This document shows, piece after piece, positions 1-7,013 of a stretch of 15,209 nt of DNA. The stretch's first letter is position 1, and every line of letters begins with the position of its first letter. A program made the translations under genes and the position numbers. The notes below the pieces were generated by a model. It was not told where the DNA came from and made no database searches. It was given only the letters and a program-made list of their open reading frames with translations. The stretch spans positions 45,559 to 60,767 of the forward strand of contig HF986740.1 in the NCBI GenBank assembly GCA_000433175.1, in the 5' to 3' direction. The stretch comes from Prevotella sp. CAG:1058. Its GTDB lineage: Bacteria > Bacteroidota > Bacteroidia > Bacteroidales > Bacteroidaceae.

Positions 1-2
1 CC

Positions 3-2522
3 CTGCGGAGCGTCGAAATTGTCACCGGAGGCAACAACTACCAGGCACACAGGTTCAAGGTGTACGCCTCTGACGACGGCACTAACTACCGCTTCGTTAG
101 GGAAATAAGCCCGGCAAGACAGGGTTGGCAGAACACCGACGCATACGCCACTTACGCCATACCTGCCACTACGGCACGTTACTTCAAGTTCCATTGGACT
201 CCCGAGGGCAGCGATCCGGGCTCGGAAGACATGGATGCGGCAAAGTGGAAGCCCAACCTGAAGATTGCCGGCATAGTACTCGGCTCTGAACCGACAATCG
301 ACGGATACGAAGGCAAGTCGGGAAAAGTATGGCGCGTGTCTGAATATTTCCCCGTTGCAGACAACGAGTGCATACCTAAAGACCAGGTAATCAACCTTAC
401 CGGCAAGTTGCTTTCTTCCGATTTTCTTGACAAACCATTCTCTATCAACCTGCCAAAAGGCCGTTGGCACATCCTGCGCATAGGACATACTACGACCGGA
501 CACGTCAACGCCACGGGTGGCGGAGGCCGCGGACTGGAGTGCGACAAGTTCTCGCGCAAGGCCATTAAGAAACAGTTTGACAACTGGTTTGCCAACATAT
601 ACAACCACGCGCCGAAAGAAATCGCAAAGAAAGTGCTTACCCGCATACACGTGGACAGTTGGGAATGCGGCAGCCAGAACTGGAGCGACAACTTCGCCAA
701 CGAGTTCAGACGCCGCCGCGGATACGACCTGATGCCGTGGCTTCCGCTATACGCCGGCGTGCCAATCGGCACTTCGGAGGAATCAGAAAAAGTGCTCCGC
801 GACATACGTCTGACTATCGCCGAACTGATAAACGACATCTTCTTCGACGAAGTTTCAACACTTGGCAAGCAATACGGATGCAAGCTGTCAGCCGAGTGCG
901 TGGCACCTACAATGGTCAGCGACGGCCTCCTGCACTACCAGCACGCCGACTATCCTATGGGCGAATTCTGGCTTAACAGTCCGACGCACGACAAGCTCAA
1001 CGACATGCTCGACGCAGTAAGCGGAGCCCACATCTATGGGAAAAACATCATACAGGCAGAAGGTTTCACCGAGGTGCGCGGCACTTGGGACGAGGATTTC
1101 GCCCTGCTCAAGCCCCTGCTCGACCGCAACTACTGCACCGGTATCAACGCCCTAGTGTTCCACGTGAATACACACAACCCGTGGACCGACCGCCGTCCGG
1201 GCATGACGCTCGACGGAATAGGCACATTCTTCCAGCGCGACAACACGTGGTGGAAGGAAATGCCGGCATTCACGGGCTACATTTCGCGCTGCCAGGCACT
1301 GTTGCAGTACGGCAAACCCGTGGTAGACATTGCAGTCTACACAGGCGACGAGACCCCGCGCCGCTCCATCCTGCCCGAACGACTGATAACATCTTTGCCC
1401 GGACTTTACAGCGACCAGGTAAAGGAACGTGAGGCAAAGCGCCTTGCAAACGCTGGCCAGCCGCTCGAAGTAAGTCCCGTTGGCGTGACCCACACAGCCA
1501 ACATGACAAAAGCCGAGCACTGGGTCAACCCGTTGCGCGGTTACCGTTACGACTCGTTCAACCACGACGTGCTGGGCAAGTCGCAGGTAAAAGGCGGAAG
1601 GCTCGTTACCCCCGGCGGCATGGAATACTCAGCATTGGTGATACCACAAGCAAGGAAGATGAACCCGGGACGCATCGTAAACTGCTGGAATACCATCGAC
1701 TCGATTGAAAAATGGGGTGTTCCAGTGATACGCGAGCCGTGGGAAAAGGCCGACCTGGCAAGCCTCGGTATAAAGAAAGACGCGGTCTTACCCGAGGGAA
1801 TAGACTTCACCCACCGCACAGCCGAAGGTGCAGACATATACTTCATGAGCAACCAGACAAGCAAACAGATGACTTTCAAACCCGTATTCAGGGCTGAAAG
1901 GGCATACCGTTACCTTGCCGACGCAGTTACTGGAAAAGTCTACAACGCAGGCGAAAGCGTAACCCTGCCAGCCGGAGGCTCCCTTTTCTACATATTGTCT
2001 GACGATGCCGTACCTGCCAAACTGACTGCAATGCCGACGCAAAGCACCACGCTCACCGCCTTGGACAAAAACAAATGGAACATAAGTTTCGAGGAAACGG
2101 GCAAGAAGATTACGGCAAGCCAGCTCATTGATTGGAGCAAATCTACCGAGAAGGAAGTGAAATACTACTCGGGTCACGCCACTTACAAGACCACCTTTCG
2201 CTTGGGCCGCAAGCCCAAGAACGGCACAGTGATGCTTAATCTCGGCACCGTTGCCAACGCCGCCACCGTCTACGTGAACGGACAAAAATGCGGCACGGCA
2301 TGGACAGCCCCGTATGCCGTCGACATAACAAAGGCCGTGAAGCGCGGCAACAACACACTCGAAATAACAGTAGTCAACACCTGGGCCAACGCACTGCAAG
2401 GCAACGACCTTGGCACTCCGCCATACGAAGGCATCTGGACAAACGGCAAATACCGCCGCGCAAGCAAGGAGCTGCTGCCCGCAGGACTGCTGGGACCAGT
2501 GACAATAACGAACGAATTTTAA
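3..2522 (+). CDS. GH106-type alpha-L-rhamnosidase, 5' end cut off by the window
   Basis: Probably removes terminal alpha-L-rhamnose from pectic side chains in the periplasm or at the cell surface. The frame is open from the first complete codon at 3, so the GTG at 60 is internal and the true start and any signal peptide lie outside the window; about 839 residues are visible. The first ~70 residues read like a discoidin/F5-8-type beta-sandwich (VYASDDGTNYRFV). The core has blocks typical of GH106: HVDSWECGSQNW (from base 648), an RRRRGYDLMPWLP block, QAEGFT (from 1053) and HVNTHNPW. The C-terminal ~120 residues form a GH2-like sugar-binding beta-domain (VYVNGQKCGTAW ... GIWTNGKYRR), usual in this family. 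I cannot assign the catalytic glutamates with certainty; those in SWE and AEGF are candidates. It is followed after 11 bases by an esterase, so the two are probably co-transcribed. Family assignment is fairly sure; exact linkage is inferred. Confidence 0.88.
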   Translation: MRSVEIVTGGNNYQAHRFKVYASDDGTNYRFVREISPARQGWQNTDAYATYAIPATTARYFKFHWTPEGSDPGSEDMDAAKWKPNLKIAGIVLGSEPTIDGYEGKSGKVWRVSEYFPVADNECIPKDQVINLTGKLLSSDFLDKPFSINLPKGRWHILRIGHTTTGHVNATGGGGRGLECDKFSRKAIKKQFDNWFANIYNHAPKEIAKKVLTRIHVDSWECGSQNWSDNFANEFRRRRGYDLMPWLPLYAGVPIGTSEESEKVLRDIRLTIAELINDIFFDEVSTLGKQYGCKLSAECVAPTMVSDGLLHYQHADYPMGEFWLNSPTHDKLNDMLDAVSGAHIYGKNIIQAEGFTEVRGTWDEDFALLKPLLDRNYCTGINALVFHVNTHNPWTDRRPGMTLDGIGTFFQRDNTWWKEMPAFTGYISRCQALLQYGKPVVDIAVYTGDETPRRSILPERLITSLPGLYSDQVKEREAKRLANAGQPLEVSPVGVTHTANMTKAEHWVNPLRGYRYDSFNHDVLGKSQVKGGRLVTPGGMEYSALVIPQARKMNPGRIVNCWNTIDSIEKWGVPVIREPWEKADLASLGIKKDAVLPEGIDFTHRTAEGADIYFMSNQTSKQMTFKPVFRAERAYRYLADAVTGKVYNAGESVTLPAGGSLFYILSDDAVPAKLTAMPTQSTTLTALDKNKWNISFEETGKKITASQLIDWSKSTEKEVKYYSGHATYKTTFRLGRKPKNGTVMLNLGTVANAATVYVNGQKCGTAWTAPYAVDITKAVKRGNNTLEITVVNTWANALQGNDLGTPPYEGIWTNGKYRRASKELLPAGLLGPVTITNEF

Positions 2523-2533
2523 TCATACAAACA

Positions 2534-3943
2534 ATGAAAAAACTAACATTCTTACTTACCGCCCTGTTTGCGGCCACATGCGTCAGCGCCAAAGTGACAC
2601 TGCCCAAGATGTTCTCTGACGGCATGGTGATGCAACGCGAGGCCAAGGCAAACCTTTGGGGCACTGCCGATGCATCGGCAACAGTTAAAATAACCACCTC
2701 GTGGGACAACAAGACATATAAGGTGAAGGCAGGAGCTGACGGCAAATGGAAGACAGCCGTGCAGACACCCAAGGCCGGCGGACCTTATAAAATAACCCTT
2801 GCCGACAGCGAGCAGACCGTTCTCGACAACATTCTCATAGGCGAACTGTGGATATGCTCGGGACAAAGCAACATGGAAATGCCGATGAAGGGCTTCAAGA
2901 ACCAGCCCGTTGAAGGCGCAGTAGAAGACATACTGCACAGCACGGACAGCAAGCTGCGCCTCTTCACCGTAAAGCGCAACAGCATGCTGAACCCCGTAGA
3001 CACAGTAAGCGGCAAATGGAGCGAGGCCACGCCCGAGTCGGTACGCGAGTTCAGCGCCACGGCTTACTACTTCGGACGCGAACTGCGCCGCATGCTCGAC
3101 GTGCCGGTAGGGCTCATCGTAACGTCGTGGGGCGGCTCAGCCTGCGAGGCCTGGATGAAGGCAGACTGGCTCAAGGCGTTCCCCGATGCCAAGATTCCTG
3201 CAACACAAGACGACATAAAGTCGAAGAACCGCACGCCGACAGTGCTCTACAACGGCATGCTGCACCCGCTGATCGGCATGACGATGCGCGGCGTAATATG
3301 GTACCAGGGCGAGGACAACGTACCGCGCTACAAGACCTACGCCGACATGATGACCGCCATGATAGGCGGCTGGCGCGCCGAATGGGGACAGGGCGACTTC
3401 CCGTTCTACTTCTGCCAAATTGCACCTTACGACTACAAGTTAATCAATTACACTGTGAACAGCGCGCTGCTGCGCGAACAGCAGTCGAAGGCTGAACTGA
3501 TGAGCAAGAACTGCGGCATGGCAGTGCTCCTTGACGCCGGACTCGAATACGGCATACACCCGCGCAAGAAGCTGCTTGCCGGAATGCGCCTCGCCCTGCT
3601 CGCTCTCAACAAGACATACGGCATTAAGGGCATTACGGCAGAAAGCCCGTACTACCGCGACGTGACATTCCAGAACGACACTGCCGTGGTACGCTTCAAC
3701 CGCGCCGACATGTGGGTGTACGGCAGCAACGGACTAAAGAGCGACCTGTTCGAGGTTGCAGGCGAAGACCGCGTATTCCACCCCGCAAAGGCGTGGATAA
3801 TGCGCAGCAAGGTGTACGTGAAGAGCGACTCTGTGAAGAAGCCCGTAGCCGTGCGCTACGCATTCAAGGACTGGGTCGAGGGCGACCTGTACTGCGACGG
3901 ACTGCCCGTAAGCTCGTTCCGCACGGACAACTGGGATGAATAA
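2534..3943 (+). CDS. Secreted sialate O-acetylesterase-type carbohydrate esterase (SGNH/SASA family)
   Basis: An esterase of 469 aa expected to remove O-acetyl groups from sugars. The ATG at 2534 is chosen because it gives a clear signal peptide (KK, a hydrophobic stretch, then CVSA before KVTLPK, about residues 1-19); an upstream in-frame extension to 2288 would overlap the rhamnosidase. After a beta-domain (about 20-100) comes CSGQSNME with nucleophile Ser112, the block WYQGEDNV, and DAGLEYGIHP with Asp334 and His342, which complete the SGNH-type catalytic set. Length and block order fit the family. Many Bacteroidota paralogues annotated as sialate esterases act on plant polysaccharide acetyl groups, and the upstream rhamnosidase points to acetylated pectin rather than sialic acid; no sialidase or sialic acid catabolism gene is present in the window. 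No Shine-Dalgarno is visible, as is usual in this phylum. Confidence 0.9.
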   Translation: MKKLTFLLTALFAATCVSAKVTLPKMFSDGMVMQREAKANLWGTADASATVKITTSWDNKTYKVKAGADGKWKTAVQTPKAGGPYKITLADSEQTVLDNILIGELWICSGQSNMEMPMKGFKNQPVEGAVEDILHSTDSKLRLFTVKRNSMLNPVDTVSGKWSEATPESVREFSATAYYFGRELRRMLDVPVGLIVTSWGGSACEAWMKADWLKAFPDAKIPATQDDIKSKNRTPTVLYNGMLHPLIGMTMRGVIWYQGEDNVPRYKTYADMMTAMIGGWRAEWGQGDFPFYFCQIAPYDYKLINYTVNSALLREQQSKAELMSKNCGMAVLLDAGLEYGIHPRKKLLAGMRLALLALNKTYGIKGITAESPYYRDVTFQNDTAVVRFNRADMWVYGSNGLKSDLFEVAGEDRVFHPAKAWIMRSKVYVKSDSVKKPVAVRYAFKDWVEGDLYCDGLPVSSFRTDNWDE

Positions 3944-4038
3944 TGCATTAAGCTGTGCCGTAAAAAGGAATGTTTGCCACAATACCTTACACACAGCGGA
4001 TTATCAAACCAAAAGATTTTACGAGCTTTTATTTCCTT

Positions 4039-4073
4039 AAACGGCGGAGCGCCTGCAACGGCATCCGCCGTTT
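4039..4073 (+). terminator. 10-bp perfect hairpin between the esterase and the GH3-like gene
   Basis: AAACGGCGGA at 4039-4048 pairs perfectly with TCCGCCGTTT at 4064-4073 around a 15-base loop. Only three T residues end the right arm, so it is a weak candidate for an intrinsic terminator or an mRNA processing/attenuation structure. It lies 95 bases after the esterase stop and 33 bases before the next start, so it could separate the two transcripts or sit in the leader of the GH3-like gene. Confidence 0.45.
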
Positions 4074-4106
4074 CAGGAACACTTATTATCCATTATATTA
4101 GTTAGT

Positions 4107-5417
4107 ATGAGACACAAACTGATTCCGATGAGTATCCTTGCCCTGATGGTAGGATACACCGGGTTGCATGCACAAGAATCTGCACCCTTCCGTGCGCCCT
4201 TCCCCTCCAGCCTTTCGGTGGCACACACATGGAACCGCAGCCTGACCAAAAAGGCCGGACAGATGGTGGGCGAACAGCTCGCCCGTGAAGGCGTGAAAGA
4301 AGTGGCCCTGCCCGACCTGACCGTCGTAACTACTGCCACAACAGGAAACATACTGAACACTTACGGACAAAGTCCTTACCTCACGGCCGAAACCGGCGTG
4401 GAAATGGTAAAAGGACTCCAAAACAAGAACCAGCTGAAAGCTTATTTGACTTTTGACGCTAAAGAGAAAAACGCGCCATACGTGCGTCCCTGGCAGCGTG
4501 TCAGCGACGAAGCCCATGCCGCCGGCATAGCGTCACCGGCCCAGGTGAAAGCCACAGCCGCGTTTGGCGCCACAGGCAACAATGTGTCTGATGAGTTCAA
4601 GACGACAGCCCTGCAGGTGGCTCACGAATCAATCACACTGCTGAAGAATGCAGGTAACATTCTGCCTTTGGACACTACATGGGCTAAACGCATAACCGTA
4701 TGCGGCGACGCCCAGCTGGTTGCCGACATGTTGCCTGTGCTGAAAGCAGGACTACCCTGCAAAGTAGACGCAGGCACACCGGCGGCCGCCGACCTGATAC
4801 TCGTGTTCGAGGACGACAACATAGACCAGGCACGCATGGAGAAACTTCTGCTCACCGGCAAACCCGTTGCGCTTGTACTGCTCAACAGTCGCCCCGTAGC
4901 ACTTGGCAAAGCCAACGAGGCAACTGCCATAATAGAGGCATGGCATCCTGGACAGCAGGGCATGCAGGCCATCACCAACGTGCTCGCCGGAACCTACAAC
5001 CCGGGCGGAAAACTTGCAGTGGCGTTCCCCGACTATACTTTCGGTCACGGACTTAGCTATACTGATTTCCGCTTTTCAGACCTGCGTATCGAACCGGCAT
5101 CCATCGGCACGGACGGCAGTGTTACCGTACGCTTCAACGTAACCAATACAGGAACACGTGCAGGAGCCGAAGTCGTGCAGGTATATCTTGTTGACGAACA
5201 AAGCACAGTGCCTCTGCAAAGCCCGAAGTTGGAGGCATGCAAACGCACCAACATCAACCCGGGACAGACCAAGGAAATAAAGTTCACCATACGTCACCGC
5301 AACATGGTGCTGCTCAACCGCGCCGGAGAGTGGACCGTCGAACCTGGATTCTTCACTGTCCGTCTGGGCAACAGCAGCGACGATATCCGCCTGCAAGGAC
5401 GGTTTGAGGTGAAATAA
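4107..5417 (+). CDS. Secreted, truncated GH3-like protein, probable pseudoenzyme
   Basis: A 436-aa protein clearly derived from family 3 beta-glucosidases/xylosidases, which are normally about 750-860 aa. It has a signal peptide (residues 1-22, ending LHA). Residues ~33-118 are a remnant of the catalytic barrel: FPSSLSVAHTWNRSL and YGQSPYLTAETGVEMVKGLQ match the family's TWNPEL and YGEDPYL...VKGLQ blocks. The usual KHF substrate-binding motif reads LTF, and the ~130-150 residues that should follow, including the catalytic aspartate (SDW region), are absent. The GH3 C-terminal domain resumes at about 158 (HESITLLKNAGNILPL; IIEAWHPGQQG; NPGGKLAVAFP) but its acid/base segment is shortened. The FnIII-like domain (~338-432) is normal. 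There are no frameshifts or stops and codon use resembles the neighbours, so this looks like a kept short protein. Hydrolase activity is unlikely; a binding role is a guess. Confidence 0.8.
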   Translation: MRHKLIPMSILALMVGYTGLHAQESAPFRAPFPSSLSVAHTWNRSLTKKAGQMVGEQLAREGVKEVALPDLTVVTTATTGNILNTYGQSPYLTAETGVEMVKGLQNKNQLKAYLTFDAKEKNAPYVRPWQRVSDEAHAAGIASPAQVKATAAFGATGNNVSDEFKTTALQVAHESITLLKNAGNILPLDTTWAKRITVCGDAQLVADMLPVLKAGLPCKVDAGTPAAADLILVFEDDNIDQARMEKLLLTGKPVALVLLNSRPVALGKANEATAIIEAWHPGQQGMQAITNVLAGTYNPGGKLAVAFPDYTFGHGLSYTDFRFSDLRIEPASIGTDGSVTVRFNVTNTGTRAGAEVVQVYLVDEQSTVPLQSPKLEACKRTNINPGQTKEIKFTIRHRNMVLLNRAGEWTVEPGFFTVRLGNSSDDIRLQGRFEVK

Positions 5418-5451
5418 AGTGGATGAAAGAACTTAAATGCCTGCACACAAA

Positions 5452-5468
5452 AGTTGCAGACTGCAACT
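5452..5468. repeat. 17-nt palindrome AGTTGCAG-A-CTGCAACT
   Basis: Perfect inverted repeat of 8-nt arms around one central A, starting 35 bases after the GH3-like stop. As RNA it would fold as a 7-bp stem with a 3-base loop; as DNA it resembles a dimer-protein site. There is no T-run, so a terminator role is doubtful. Confidence 0.4.
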
Positions 5469-5479
5469 ATAACATTAAG

Positions 5480-5525
5480 AAGGGTCGTATCAGAACTTTG
5501 TATTAAGTAATGGTACGACCCTTTC
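5480..5525 (+). terminator. Probable terminator hairpin after the GH3-like gene
   Basis: AAGGGTCGTA (5480-5489) pairs perfectly with TACGACCCTT (5514-5523), followed by TC after a further T. The loop is 24 bases. Its position 62 bases past the GH3-like stop and GC-rich stem fit a transcription end for the + strand cluster, though the T-run is short. Confidence 0.5.
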
Positions 5526-5676
5526 TCATGCTTTCAAGAAGCACCCGTTTTCCGCCGTCACAGCTTGATTTAGACCCACGGAGGTGCTTCACTACATTGT
5601 GGACGGACTTACAAGCCCCTACCTGACACTGCCCCGACACACCTTCTTATAATCGAAACACAAGGCTTTAGTAACC

Positions 5677-5723
5677 GGCTTTAAGCTTCTGCGGCGACGA
5701 ATCAGCCGCAGAAGCTTAAAGCC
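5677..5723. repeat. Perfect 19-bp inverted repeat with 9-base loop
   Basis: GGCTTTAAGCTTCTGCGGC (5677-5695) is exactly complementary to 5705-5723; the loop is GACGAATCA. Each arm carries an AAGCTT palindrome. The left arm is preceded by an extra copy of GGCTTTA at 5664-5670. It is far stronger than a normal terminator and lacks a T-run, so it may be a repetitive extragenic element, a structured RNA or a remnant of a small mobile element. Confidence 0.65.
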
Positions 5724-5731
5724 ATAAAAAC

Positions 5732-5819
5732 AAAAGGTTACCTTTCGCACTGTAATAAGCCACCTTTTACCGCCTGAAAGGTTACCTTTTAGAAAGCAAA
5801 AGACCGCCTTTTGGACGGT
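5732..5819. repeat. Four-unit 22-bp periodic array of a near-palindromic 15-mer
   Basis: Four consecutive 22-base units begin at 5732, 5754, 5776 and 5798. Each has a 15-base core near AAAAGGTTACCTTTT followed by a 7-base non-conserved spacer. Cores in order: AAAAGGTTACCTTTC, AATAAGCCACCTTTT, GAAAGGTTACCTTTT and AAAAGACCGCCTTTT. The consensus core is its own reverse complement except at the central base. The period equals about two turns of DNA, so all cores face the same side of the helix. The last unit doubles as the left part of the terminator hairpin at 5798-5824. Confidence 0.65.
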
Positions 5820-5824
5820 CTTTT
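5798..5824. terminator. Bidirectional intrinsic terminator
   Basis: AAAAGACCG (5798-5806) pairs with CGGTCTTTT (5816-5824); two further C-G pairs close a TTTT loop with one bulged A. It has a U-tract on either strand (TTTT then TATAATA on +, and AAAA at the far end reading as TTTT on -). It lies 49 bases past the stop of the - strand transporter gene and backs up the + strand cluster. Confidence 0.72.
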
Positions 5825-5872
5825 ATAATATGCTGTATGTCAAACGTTTACGCATACGCTTACTTATTCGGT

Positions 5873-6856
5873 TCACTTGGTTGCGTCTACGCTCTTTTCT
5901 GTCTCGATGTCCCTGCGCGACTTTGACTTGGTAACAAGCCATACGCCCATGCATACAAGTATTACGGCTACGCCCTGTGCCGGCTTGAACACGCCGAGAC
6001 CGGTAAGAACGCTGACCGTAACCGACACTATCGGCTGCACGTAGTTGTATATGCTGACCACGGTGGGACGCAGCGTGTGCTGGCCTATCATCATAAGAAT
6101 GTAACTGATGTATGTGCCGAACACTACGACGAAGCCCGTTTCGAGCCATGTACTTGTCGGGATTGAGGCATAGTCGATTGACGACACGTGGCCGAAGGTG
6201 AACGGCAGAATCATGATTGTGGCGTATGTGAACATCCACTTGTTTACAGTAATCACCGAATAACGGCGCACGAGCGGACTGAACAGGGCGAGATAGAGCG
6301 CGAACGAGAACTGCGCGCCGAGGCAGAACAGGTCACCGCGTATGTCGCCTACCTTGGAGTTGGCTGCCGCCGCACTGGTTATGATAAGTATCACGGCTCC
6401 TGCGCAACCCATGATTACGCCTCCCGCCTTCTTCGCCGTAATGGGCTCCTTAAGTATGAGGAACGCCAGTATCATTGCGAAAATAGGCATCGACGTGGTA
6501 ACGATGCTGGCGTTGACGGGCGAAGTGATGCTAAGCCCGATAGTGTAGCAACACTGGTTGGTAACAAGGCCGAACACGGCTGCGCCTATAAGCATGAGCA
6601 AGTCTTTCTTGGGCACGTGCTCCTTAGGCGTAAACAGCGACGTAAGCCAGAACAGCACGGCACCGCCCGTAACACGGAACGTCACCATGTCGATACCAGT
6701 AAAGCCATGGGTCATGGCGTCTTTGCCCAAAGGAGCCATCAAGCCCCAGAACGCGCAGGCGCAAAACAAGCACAAGTGTGCTACCAACGGACGTGAAGCC
6801 CCACCCTTTTTCACGTCAGGACGGGAAGTCTGTTTCATCTGAATGTCATTCTGCAT
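5873..6856 (-). CDS. DMT-superfamily transporter with two EamA domains
   Basis: A 327-aa inner-membrane protein of the drug/metabolite transporter (RhaT/YdcZ/EamA) type, predicted to export or import a small metabolite; the substrate cannot be told. After a polar N-terminus (1-25) the sequence shows about ten hydrophobic segments arranged as two EamA repeats: the first opens with LFCACAFWGLMAPLGKDAM and contains SPVNASIVTTSMPIFAMILAFLILKEPIT, the second opens with GDLFCLGAQFSFALYLALFSPL and contains RPTVVSIYNYVQPIVSVTVSVLTG. Both contain the family's proline-rich helix with a following acidic/glycine element. The C-terminus is charged and cytoplasmic. The start at 6856 is taken; the next in-frame ATG at 6838 is equally possible because no ribosome binding site is visible. 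It is transcribed divergently from the ATPase module, with its own -7 box at 6947-6954. Confidence 0.9.
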   Translation of the reverse strand: MQNDIQMKQTSRPDVKKGGASRPLVAHLCLFCACAFWGLMAPLGKDAMTHGFTGIDMVTFRVTGGAVLFWLTSLFTPKEHVPKKDLLMLIGAAVFGLVTNQCCYTIGLSITSPVNASIVTTSMPIFAMILAFLILKEPITAKKAGGVIMGCAGAVILIITSAAAANSKVGDIRGDLFCLGAQFSFALYLALFSPLVRRYSVITVNKWMFTYATIMILPFTFGHVSSIDYASIPTSTWLETGFVVVFGTYISYILMMIGQHTLRPTVVSIYNYVQPIVSVTVSVLTGLGVFKPAQGVAVILVCMGVWLVTKSKSRRDIETEKSVDATK

Positions 6857-6946
6857 ACTAATGGATTATGTTTAAAAAATCTCTTATGATATCCTTAATT
6901 TCCAAGTAGAAAAGCCACAAAACAGCTTTTTTTACAAATTCGTGTG

Positions 6947-6954
6947 CAAAGGTA
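6947..6954 (-). promoter_or_regulatory. Bacteroidota -7 box (TACCTTTG) for the EamA transporter
   Basis: Read on the - strand, 6954-6947 is TACCTTTG, matching TAnnTTTG, the -7 element of the Bacteroidota primary sigma factor. Transcription would begin near 6940 and leave a leader of about 84 bases. I see no good TTTG -33 box upstream. Confidence 0.55.
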
Positions 6955-6975
6955 CACATTTTAAAAATAAATGGT

Positions 6976-7008
6976 TATATTTGCCTTTGATAAGTAAGGA
7001 TAAATTTG
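6976..7008 (+). promoter_or_regulatory. Promoter region of the ATPase-DUF4435 pair, two overlapping candidates
   Basis: TATATTTG at 6976-6983 and TAAATTTG at 7001-7008 both match TAnnTTTG. The TTTG ending the first box lies 17 bases before the second, so it could act as its -33 element. The first box would start RNA near 6990 and give a ~24-base leader; the second would start at about 7014, on the start codon, giving a leaderless mRNA. Confidence 0.55.
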
Positions 7009-7013
7009 ATATT

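Larger units (their letters stand above)
5418..5872. other. Gene-free, palindrome-rich intergenic region
   Basis: These 455 bases between the convergent GH3-like and transporter genes hold no convincing ORF or tRNA. They hold, in order, a 17-nt palindrome (5452-5468), a 10-bp hairpin (5480-5523), a weak 8-bp pairing of GAAGCACC at 5538-5545 with GGTGCTTC at 5583-5590, a perfect 19-bp hairpin (5677-5723), a 22-bp periodic array (5732-5819) and a bidirectional terminator (5798-5824). The stretch 5591-5660 shows nothing I can name. Confidence 0.8.

Noticed and set aside
2288..2533. N-terminal extension of the esterase frame upstream of 2534
   Set aside because: It overlaps the 3' end of the rhamnosidase, encodes an arginine-rich, unlikely peptide, and would bury a clear signal peptide.
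5732..5819. CRISPR-like array (short palindromic repeats with variable spacers)
   Set aside because: Cores are 15 bases, spacers only 7 bases, and no cas gene is in the window; the geometry does not fit any CRISPR type.
6942..7013. GTG-initiated extension of the ATPase
   Set aside because: It would place the start before both forward promoter boxes, and the added residues are not part of the AAA domain.
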